DNA of 60,815 nucleotides, taken from NCBI GenBank assembly GCA_947625285.1, contig CANQNS010000012.1, positions 1 to 60,815 of the forward strand. Direction: 5' to 3'. This document shows positions 33,315 through 40,168 of the stretch, one piece after another; within the stretch, counting starts at the first letter, position 1, and each line of letters begins with the position of its first letter. Both the position numbers and the translations under genes were made by a program. This DNA is from an uncultured Oscillospiraceae bacterium (GTDB lineage Bacteria; Bacillota; Clostridia; Oscillospirales; Oscillospiraceae). The notes below the pieces were generated by a model that had not been told where the DNA came from, made no database searches, and was given only the letters and a program-made list of their open reading frames with translations.

Positions 33315-34238
33315 TCAAACCCTCTCGATCCTCTCAGGATTTTTCATGACCTTGGGATACTCGGTGATGACCAGGGTCACCAGCATCGCCACATAGGGAA
33401 GGATGCCGATCAACGAGGCCGTTGTGGCGCTCACGAAAGAGGTGATGCGGATCTGCAGCGCCTTGGCAAAGCCGAACAGCAGCCCGAACATGGTGGAGCG
33501 CACCGGCTTGCCCCGGCCGCACATGATGGCGGAAAGGCAGATGAAGCCGCGCCCGGCCACCATGCTGTCGGTGTACATGCCCAGATTCTCCACGGCCAGA
33601 TTGATCCCCGCCAGGGCGCAGAACACCGCCGAGATAGCCAGGGCCTTATAGCGGATGGCTTTGACCCGGATGCCCAGCGCCTCCGCAGCCTCCTCGTTCT
33701 CGCCGCAGACGCGCACATACATACCGAATCTGGTCTTATAAAGCACTACCGTCATCAGAGCCACCAGCACAAAGGAGAGATACGTCAGCGGCGTATGGTC
33801 GTTGAGGATGGCGCCGATAATGGGTATCTTTTCCAGCAGGGGCACGTGGATTATCATCTTCGCCGGATCGATCAGATCCGTGGCGATCAGGCTGCCGCTC
33901 TTTCCAAACAGCGCCTGGAGCAGAAACGGCACTACGCTGCTGGCGATCAGGTTGATAGCCAGGCCCACGAACACCGCGTTGCCGTGAAAGTCCAGGACGA
34001 AGCTGGCAAAGACCATCTTCACGGCCAGGCATACCACGATCGCCATCGCGCACCCGAACAGCACATTGCCTGTCAGCCTGGCGAACAGGATCGCGCTGAA
34101 CGCGCCGAAGGTCATGATGCCTTCATAGGTAAAGTTGACGACGCCGCAGCGGTCGGAAAACACGCCGCCGATGACGCACAGGAGGAACGGCGTCGCCATT
34201 GTAATGGTCAGATTCATCAGTTCCAGTACAAAAGCCAT
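33315..34238 (-). CDS. nucleoside-type ABC transporter permease 2
   Basis: A 307-residue permease of the BPD_transp_2 family (as in NupQ/YufQ and BMP-linked systems). It has eight or more membrane segments, including ATPFLLCVIGGVFSDRCGVVNF near the start (the DRxGVxNxxxEG family motif, here CGVVNFTYEGIM) and VAGRGFICLSAIMCGRGKPV later. It works with permease 1 and the double ATPase. It starts immediately after the permease 1 stop and ends one base before phosphorylase copy A. Confidence 0.92.
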   Translation of the reverse strand: MAFVLELMNLTITMATPFLLCVIGGVFSDRCGVVNFTYEGIMTFGAFSAILFARLTGNVLFGCAMAIVVCLAVKMVFASFVLDFHGNAVFVGLAINLIASSVVPFLLQALFGKSGSLIATDLIDPAKMIIHVPLLEKIPIIGAILNDHTPLTYLSFVLVALMTVVLYKTRFGMYVRVCGENEEAAEALGIRVKAIRYKALAISAVFCALAGINLAVENLGMYTDSMVAGRGFICLSAIMCGRGKPVRSTMFGLLFGFAKALQIRITSFVSATTASLIGILPYVAMLVTLVITEYPKVMKNPERIERV

Positions 34239-35327
34239 TTACGCCCCCTCCTTTTTCTTCTTCCCGGTCCGGGTCGAAGCCTTAGCCAGCAGCCGCTGCA
34301 CGGTCTCGGAATTTTCCCGGATGAACCGAATGGACAGAAACAGCATCAGCGAGCTCTGCACGATCTGGATGACCTCGGTAGGGATGCCGAATTTGACCTG
34401 CAGCGACACGCTGCCGAATTTGAACGCGCCCAGCATCACCGCCGCGACCACGGTGCCCACCGGGGAGGACCCGCCCAGCATCACCGCCGTCATGCCGTCC
34501 CAGCCCAGGCCGGGGTTGGCGGAGAAGGACGGGGTGAACCGGTGGTAGACCGACAGGATCACCGTGGCCCCCGCCAGTCCCGCGATGGCGCCGCTGAGCA
34601 GGAATATCTGCATGGTCCGCTTGCGTACGTTCATGCCCACCGCCTCCGCGAATTCCTGCCGGTAGCCGATGGTGTCCACCTTATAGCCGAAGGTGGTCCG
34701 ATTCATCAGGATCCAGACGAACACCCCCACCGCCAGGGCGATGAATATCCCCGCCGTGAGCGTATAGCCCGGGAACAGCAGCGGCAGCTCCGCCGACGGG
34801 GCCACCGGCTGGGTGGATGTATACTGATAGCTGTAGCAGAACGGTCCGTTCGTCAAAAAGTTGCAGATGGTGATAGCCACATAGTTGAGCATGATGGTAG
34901 TCACCAGTTCGTTTATGTGCAAATATGCCTTCAGCAGCGCCGGGATCAGCGCCCAGAGCGCGCCGCAGACCGCCCCGCACAGCAGGCACAGCGTCGTATG
35001 CAGCCAGGGAGGCAGCCCGGTGACGCTGAAGCCCAGGACCGTGGCGAAAAAGGCCCCCATGTAGAGCTGCCCCTCGCCGCCCATGTTGAACACGCCACCC
35101 CGGAACGCGATGACCAGGCACAGCCCCGTCATGATCAGCGGCGTGGCATACACCAGCGTGCTGCTCAGGCCCTTGAGATTGAAAAACGCGGACTGCAGGA
35201 TGGACCGGTAGACCCGGATGGGATCGGCCCCGTCCGCCCGTATGGCGATGGCGCCCAGGAGGAGCGCCGCCAGGACAGGCAGAACGATATTGAATACCCG
35301 CAAGCCCTTTTTCAGCAGCTTATCCAT
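34239..35327 (-). CDS. nucleoside-type ABC transporter permease 1
   Basis: A 362-residue permease resembling NupP/YufP. It has the family motif FRGGVFNMGGEGQLYMGAF and the loop LVTTIMLNYVAI, then FSANPGLGWDGMTAVMLGGSS near the end. About ten membrane segments are visible. The start codon lies inside the end of the ATPase gene (8-base overlap). Confidence 0.92.
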   Translation of the reverse strand: MDKLLKKGLRVFNIVLPVLAALLLGAIAIRADGADPIRVYRSILQSAFFNLKGLSSTLVYATPLIMTGLCLVIAFRGGVFNMGGEGQLYMGAFFATVLGFSVTGLPPWLHTTLCLLCGAVCGALWALIPALLKAYLHINELVTTIMLNYVAITICNFLTNGPFCYSYQYTSTQPVAPSAELPLLFPGYTLTAGIFIALAVGVFVWILMNRTTFGYKVDTIGYRQEFAEAVGMNVRKRTMQIFLLSGAIAGLAGATVILSVYHRFTPSFSANPGLGWDGMTAVMLGGSSPVGTVVAAVMLGAFKFGSVSLQVKFGIPTEVIQIVQSSLMLFLSIRFIRENSETVQRLLAKASTRTGKKKKEGA

Positions 35328-36900
35328 CGTTCCCCTCCTCTCCCGCCAGGCCCTCCATGCGCTTTGCGCCCACCATGTACAGGCCCAGCTCTTCCGCCGT
35401 CACATGACCCGCCTCAAAATGCCCGGTGATCCGGCCCCGGTACATGACTACGATCCGGTCGGACAGCGCCAGCACCTCCGACAAGTCCGAGGACACCAGC
35501 AGCACCGCCTTGCCCTCGTCCCGAATACGCAAAAGCTCATTTTGCACGAACTCCGTGGAGCCCAGGTCCAGCCCGCGGGTAGGCTGGCAGGCCAGCATGA
35601 CCTTCGGGTCCTGGCCCAGCTCCCGGGCGATGATGATCTTCTGCGCGTTGCCGCCGGACAGCTCCGATATATACGGGTCCTTCGAGGACAGACGGACCTG
35701 ATATTTTTCCACTTTCTCTTTTCGGTTTTCCTCCATGGCCTTCCGCTTCAGAAAACCGTGCCTGGAAAACCGCTCCTGCCCCTCGAAGCCGGCGATCAGG
35801 TTCTGGCTCACCTTCATCTCGGGACACAGGCCCCGGATATACCGGTCCTCCGGGATGATGCCGAACTTGTGCGCCTTCAGCTCATGGGGCCATACGCCGG
35901 TCACGTCGGCGCCGTCGACGGTGATACTTCCCTTGGTGTGCTTCATCAGGCCCGTGATCACCATGATCAGCTCCGACTGGCCGTTGCCCTCGACGCCGGC
36001 CACCCCAACGATCTCTCCGGCCCGCACATGCAGGCTGACGTCGCTGAGCACCTGCCGTCCGTTCCGATCCTTGGCGCACAGGCTGTCCACCCTGTACAGC
36101 ACCTTGCGGTCGTTGGCAAAGCGGCGTGTCCGGTCGATGTCCGCTACCTTCCGCCCCACCATCTTCTCCGCCAGCATCTCGGTGGTGGCGTCGTCATCGT
36201 TCGTCACGGTGACGACGTGTTTGCCCGCCCGGATGACGCTGATCGTGTCGGCGCAGCTCTTGACCTCGGCCAGCTTGTGGGTGATGAGCAGCACCGTCTT
36301 CCCCTCCCGCTTCAGGGCGTGGAGGTTCTCGATGAGCATATCCACTTCCTGGGGCGTCAGCACCGCCGTGGGCTCGTCCAGGATGAGCACGTCCACATTG
36401 CGGTAGAGCATTTTCAGTATCTCCAGCCGCTGGCGTTCGCCCACAGACAGGTCCCGCACCGGCCGGTCGATGTCCAGCATGAAGTCGAATCGGTCGACGA
36501 TCTGCTGGACCGCCTGTCTCTCCCGCCTGGTGTCGATGATCGGCAGACGCACCGTCCGGCCGCCCAGCTTCAGTTCCCGTTCTATCTCCGTGCCCAGCAT
36601 CAGGTTTTCATAGACGGTCAGGCTGGGCACCAGCTTGAAATGCTGGTGCACCATGCCTATCCCGTGGGCGATCGCGTCCAGGGGCGAGGAGAGCTTTACC
36701 GGCGCTCCGTCGATGCGTATCTCGCCCTCGTCCGGCCGGAAAAGACCGTACAGCATGTTCATGAGCGTGGTCTTGCCCGCCCCGTTCTCACCGATCAGCG
36801 CCCGTATCTCGCCCTCGCGCACCGCCAGATCGATGTGATCTACCGCGGTGAAATCACCGAAATATTTGGTCAGACCGACCGCTTCGATCTTGCTGCCCAC
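35320..36900 (-). CDS. nucleoside-type ABC transporter double ATPase
   Basis: A 526-residue protein with two ABC domains, as in NupO/YufO and sugar transporters of the RbsA type. Domain 1 (about 1-240) has Walker A GENGAGKTT, signature LSVGERQRLEILKML and Walker B VLILDEPTAVL. Domain 2 has a degenerate Walker A (GVEGNGQSE), signature LSGGNAQKIIIAREL and CQPTRGLDLGS in place of the usual Walker B region. The start is a GTG after AAAGGTGGG. The combination with a BMP-type binding protein points to nucleosides or related compounds. Confidence 0.93.
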   Translation of the reverse strand: MGSKIEAVGLTKYFGDFTAVDHIDLAVREGEIRALIGENGAGKTTLMNMLYGLFRPDEGEIRIDGAPVKLSSPLDAIAHGIGMVHQHFKLVPSLTVYENLMLGTEIERELKLGGRTVRLPIIDTRRERQAVQQIVDRFDFMLDIDRPVRDLSVGERQRLEILKMLYRNVDVLILDEPTAVLTPQEVDMLIENLHALKREGKTVLLITHKLAEVKSCADTISVIRAGKHVVTVTNDDDATTEMLAEKMVGRKVADIDRTRRFANDRKVLYRVDSLCAKDRNGRQVLSDVSLHVRAGEIVGVAGVEGNGQSELIMVITGLMKHTKGSITVDGADVTGVWPHELKAHKFGIIPEDRYIRGLCPEMKVSQNLIAGFEGQERFSRHGFLKRKAMEENRKEKVEKYQVRLSSKDPYISELSGGNAQKIIIARELGQDPKVMLACQPTRGLDLGSTEFVQNELLRIRDEGKAVLLVSSDLSEVLALSDRIVVMYRGRITGHFEAGHVTAEELGLYMVGAKRMEGLAGEEGNDG

Positions 36901-36967
36901 ATTGTCCCACCTTTCTCTCCGTTGCGATGCGCCAGGGGCGCACCCGCTCTCACCGCCGTGGGGCGGA

Positions 36968-38074
36968 TCATTTGTAGGGGTAACGCTCGCCGCCGTTGAA
37001 CAGAACGTTCCAGGGCTCCAGCTCGCCGCTGATGATCTTCTTGGACGTCTCGTCCTTCAGCGCCAGGAGCTTTTCAAAGTTCTCCTCATCGGTCACGTAT
37101 TCCTTGATAACGGACATATCGGTGACGCCCACCTCGCCCTTGGCAAAGCTCATGTAGTAGTCGCCGTCGTCGTCCAGAAGAGACTCGAGCTTATCATCCT
37201 TCCAGGCGCTCACGAAGTTATAGCACGCTTCATCGTTGGCAAGGCGGATACTGGTGAGAACGCTGCCTTTCTCCAGGGCGTCCTGGTTGGAATCGACGCC
37301 GATAGCCAGGGCGTTATTGAGCCGGCAGGCCTGCAGGCCGCCCAGACCGGCGGTGCCGCAGCAGAGCCACACCACGTCGCAGCCCAGGTTGTTTATCATG
37401 TTCTCGGTGATGGTCTTGACGTTCTCGGTGTCGGTGAAGCCGCCGTTGTAGTCAACGATGATCTCACAGTCGGGATTCACCGACCGGGCGCCCTGCTTGA
37501 AGGGATCCTCATAGGCATAGAAGCCGGAGGACTCCAGGCCGAAGATAACGCCGATCTTGCAGCCGGTCTGATCAGCCACGCCGTCGATGATCTCATTGCC
37601 GTCCGTAGCCACGAAAGCCGCCAGCACACCCCCGAGATAGGAGGAGTTCCAGATCTCGCCCATGGTGCCGATCAGGTTGGGGATGTCCTTCTCGCCGGTC
37701 GCGCCGATCTGGACATAGGTGGTGTCGGGGTACATGGGCGCCACGTCGTAGACGAAGGACAGCGCGCCGTACTCCATGCAGATAACGAGGCCGTAGCCCT
37801 CCTCGCCCAGCTGACGCAGATAGGTGTCCGTGTCCGCGGCTTCCACGGGCTCAACACAGGTGAAGTCCACGCCAAAGTCCTCCTTGGCCCGGACCATACC
37901 GGCGTAGCAGTCGTCGTTCCAGCCCTCGTCGCCCAGACCGCCGACCTGCACGATCAGAGCGGCCTTCTTGCTGAAATCGTCCTCGGCATCCTCCTTTTTG
38001 CCGGACGAGCCGCAGCCGGTCAGCAGGCACGCCAAAACCACAAGAACAAGGAAAACCGCGATGGATCTTTTCAT
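36968..38074 (-). CDS. BMP-family substrate-binding lipoprotein
   Basis: A 368-residue lipoprotein. The signal ends in the lipobox LLTGC (Cys21), so it is lipid-anchored on the outer face. The mature part is of the Bmp/PnrA type: KAALIVQVGGLGDEGWNDDC, VVWLCCGTAGLG and AIGVDSNQDALEKGSVLTS. Family members bind purine and other nucleosides, and the linked phosphorylases support this, but the exact ligand is open. It is the first gene of the large operon, 66 bases ahead of the ATPase, with AAAGGAGCAG before the ATG and a palindromic operator just upstream. Confidence 0.93.
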   Translation of the reverse strand: MKRSIAVFLVLVVLACLLTGCGSSGKKEDAEDDFSKKAALIVQVGGLGDEGWNDDCYAGMVRAKEDFGVDFTCVEPVEAADTDTYLRQLGEEGYGLVICMEYGALSFVYDVAPMYPDTTYVQIGATGEKDIPNLIGTMGEIWNSSYLGGVLAAFVATDGNEIIDGVADQTGCKIGVIFGLESSGFYAYEDPFKQGARSVNPDCEIIVDYNGGFTDTENVKTITENMINNLGCDVVWLCCGTAGLGGLQACRLNNALAIGVDSNQDALEKGSVLTSIRLANDEACYNFVSAWKDDKLESLLDDDGDYYMSFAKGEVGVTDMSVIKEYVTDEENFEKLLALKDETSKKIISGELEPWNVLFNGGERYPYK

Positions 38075-38102
38075 GGTGTTCTGCTCCTTTCGGATAAAAT
38101 TT

Positions 38103-38158
38103 ATGATGTCATAACATCATGTTGACATGATTCTAGCACACATATTTCTCAGATGCAA
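38103..38158 (-). promoter_or_regulatory. promoter and operator of the nucleoside-type operon
   Basis: On the minus strand TTGCAT (38153-38158) and TAGAAT (38130-38135) are 17 bases apart. Immediately downstream is the inverted repeat ATGATGTCATAACATCAT (38103-38120), arms of 7 with a 4-base centre. A related sequence, ATGATGTTATCACA, lies in front of gntR, and a further partial copy, GATGTCATAA, is at 38237-38246. This pattern suggests the GntR protein controls both. Confidence 0.8.
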
Positions 38159-38244
38159 GCGTCTTTACCCTGCCCAAATCATTTTCCAGCAATTCGTACA
38201 TTTTCGACTTTTATTTTGTGCACAACTTACAAAATAGATGTCAT

Positions 38245-38280
38245 AAAAAAGTGGCACAGCATCGCGTGGATGCTGTGCCA
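38245..38280 (-). terminator. gntR terminator
   Basis: A perfect 12-bp stem, TGGCACAGCATC/GATGCTGTGCCA, is followed on the minus strand by CTTTTTT. It makes gntR a separate transcript from the transport operon. Confidence 0.92.
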
Positions 38281-38305
38281 TTGGGATATTTTGTTTTTCC
38301 GCGGC

Positions 38306-39028
38306 TCACTCAGCGAATACGGCGGGCAGGATGTCCGTGCGCCAATAAAGGCGCGTGGTCTCCACCAGTTCCTTCCGCCCGTCCGGGGCAACGCAGTTTA
38401 CCCGGACAAGCGAACGCAGCAGCGGCACCGGTTCTTTTATCTCCATCAGCCGTGACACGCTCGTGTCCGGCATGACCGCCATCATGGTCGTCTCCCGCGA
38501 CATCCAGAGCTGGTAATAATAGTGCTCCCGGAGGATCTTGCCGATGGACTGGGTGGTGAAGTCGTAGCTTTCGATGCCCTCCACATAGCGGTAGCGGTAA
38601 AAGCTGGTCTCAAAGGACACCGGCGTGCCGTTGGCCGTGTACAGCCGCTCGTAAAGAAAGTACCGCTCGCCTTCCTCAAGGTCATACGTCCGGGCGGTCT
38701 GCTTATCGCATGTCACGGTCTCCGCCCGCAGAACGACGCGCTTGGCGTCGAACCCCCGGGAGACCAGCTCCGCCAGACAGGAGCTGGTGCTGAAGGACAC
38801 GCCCCGGTCGCTGGGCACGCCCACGTATGTGCCCTTGCCCTGGACCTTGTAGATCAGCCCCTCGGCGCACAGATCGTCCAGCGCCTTGCGGACGGTGATC
38901 CGGCTCACCTGGTACTCGTTTTGCAGCTGCTGCTCCGACGGCAGAAGCTCCTGCGCCTTGTACTGCCCGCTCTCGATCTTCTGCAAAATGCTGCTCTTGA
39001 CCTGATAATATTTTGGAAACAGTGCCAT
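38306..39028 (-). CDS. GntR-family regulator (HutC/UTRA type)
   Basis: A 240-residue regulator. Residues about 8-70 are the GntR winged helix (LPSEQQLQNEYQVSRITVRK then ALDDLCAEGLIYKVQGKGTY). The rest is a UTRA effector domain (FSTSSCLAELVSRGFDAK and ERYFLYERLYTANGTPVSFE). UTRA domains bind small molecules such as sugars or phosphorylated intermediates. It is the first gene of the region, read towards the operon it likely controls, but it is separated from it by a terminator. Confidence 0.93.
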   Translation of the reverse strand: MALFPKYYQVKSSILQKIESGQYKAQELLPSEQQLQNEYQVSRITVRKALDDLCAEGLIYKVQGKGTYVGVPSDRGVSFSTSSCLAELVSRGFDAKRVVLRAETVTCDKQTARTYDLEEGERYFLYERLYTANGTPVSFETSFYRYRYVEGIESYDFTTQSIGKILREHYYYQLWMSRETTMMAVMPDTSVSRLMEIKEPVPLLRSLVRVNCVAPDGRKELVETTRLYWRTDILPAVFAE

Positions 39029-39059
39029 CTCTCGCTCTCCGACCGCACAAGATTTGCCA

Positions 39060-39080
39060 TAACGTTATGATGTTATCACA
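39060..39080 (-). promoter_or_regulatory. candidate GntR operator in front of gntR
   Basis: TAACGTTATGATGTTATCACA contains ATGATGTTAT followed by CACA, matching the reverse complement of the operon operator (ATGATGTTATGACA) at 13 of 14 positions. It lies about 32 bases upstream of the gntR start codon, consistent with autoregulation. Confidence 0.6.
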
Positions 39081-39195
39081 AAAAAGCACAAAATACAAGG
39101 CTCTATCTTTTTTCCTTGCCAAAAGACGGCCGGCGGCCGCGTCAAAGCCGCTTTCCCCGGGTCCCAGTGGAAACTGGACTTATATTTTTATACAA

Positions 39196-39232
39196 AACTG
39201 GGTATTTTAATATGCCCAGTTCGTGGTATAGT
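39196..39232 (+). promoter_or_regulatory. pyridoxal kinase promoter region with inverted repeat
   Basis: AACTGGG (39196-39202) and CCCAGTT (39215-39221) form an inverted repeat around an AT-rich centre, just ahead of a TATAGT -10 box (39227-39232). No good -35 box is visible, which could mean activator dependence. ACTGG is repeated further upstream near 39173. Confidence 0.5.
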
Positions 39233-39264
39233 GACCCCATGAAAGAATATTTGGAGGCGCAGTC

Positions 39265-40107
39265 ATGAGACAGAAACGCATCGCGACCATACAGGACCTG
39301 TCCTGCTTCGGCAAGTGTTCGCTGACGGTGGCCCACCCCATCATGTCCGCCATGGGGCTGGAGGTGTGCCCGGTGCCCACGGCCATACTGTCCACCCACA
39401 CGGCGGGCTTCACGGGCTGGACTTTCCGGGACCTGTCGGCGGACCTGACCGCCATCGCCAGGCACTGGAAGAGCCAGGGCCTGACCTTTGACGGCATCAG
39501 CACCGGGTATTTGGGCACCGTTGACATGATCGACATGGTGGAGTATTACTTCCGGCTGTTCCCGGAGGCGGTGAAGGTGGTGGACCCGGTGTTCGCGGAC
39601 AACGGGAAGCTGTACCCGGCCTTCGACATGAACTACGCCGCCGGGGTAGCGCGGCTGTGCGGGCACGCGGACGTGATCGTGCCCAATCTGACGGAGGCTG
39701 CCTTCATGCTGGGGGAGGAATACGTCCCCTCCGGCTACGACGAGGAGTACATCCAGGGCCTTTTGAAGCGGCTCACGGGCCTGGGCTGCCGGGTGGCGGT
39801 AGTCACCGGCGTGCGCTATGACGACGCCCACCAGGGGGCCGTGGCCTATGACAGCTCGAAAAACGCCTATTTCCAGGCCTTTCAGGAGCACATCGACGTG
39901 TCCTTCCACGGCACCGGCGACATCTTCACCTCCGCCCTGGCGGGGGCCGGCGTGCTGGGCAAGCCCCTGCCCGACGCGCTGCGCATCGCGGTGGACTACA
40001 CCGTGGCCTGCATCCGGGCCACCATGCCGGACAAGGCCGAGCACTGGTACGGGGTCAGGTTCGAGGACTGCCTGCCCGGTCTCATAGAGGCCCTGCGGGA
40101 AGGCTGA
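39265..40107 (+). CDS. pyridoxal/pyridoxamine kinase
   Basis: A 280-residue kinase of the PdxK/PdxY type in the ribokinase superfamily. It opens RIATIQDLSCFGKCSLTVA, the typical start of Firmicute pyridoxamine kinases, and continues with VDPVFADNGKLY, VIVPNLTEAAFML and the catalytic motif SFHGTGDIFTSALAGA (Asp of GTGD). It phosphorylates vitamin B6 vitamers to supply pyridoxal phosphate. ATG is preceded by TTGGAGGCGCAGTC. It is a single-gene unit with a terminator shared with the converging gene. Confidence 0.92.
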   Translation: MRQKRIATIQDLSCFGKCSLTVAHPIMSAMGLEVCPVPTAILSTHTAGFTGWTFRDLSADLTAIARHWKSQGLTFDGISTGYLGTVDMIDMVEYYFRLFPEAVKVVDPVFADNGKLYPAFDMNYAAGVARLCGHADVIVPNLTEAAFMLGEEYVPSGYDEEYIQGLLKRLTGLGCRVAVVTGVRYDDAHQGAVAYDSSKNAYFQAFQEHIDVSFHGTGDIFTSALAGAGVLGKPLPDALRIAVDYTVACIRATMPDKAEHWYGVRFEDCLPGLIEALREG

Positions 40108-40127
40108 GGACCGTTTCAAAAAAAGCA

Positions 40128-40160
40128 GGGGCAAGCGCGAAACGCTTGCCCCCATATTTT
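40128..40160. terminator. bidirectional terminator
   Basis: GGGGCAAGCG pairs with CGCTTGCCCC across CGAAA between converging genes, with an A-rich tract on one side and CATATTTT on the other. Confidence 0.9.
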
Positions 40161-40168
40161 ATGATCCT

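Noticed and set aside
31705-39028. Pseudouridine degradation (PsuK/PsuG) cluster
   Set aside because: A PfkB kinase is present but nothing resembles the pseudouridine-5'-phosphate glycosidase PsuG, and phosphorylases would not be needed.
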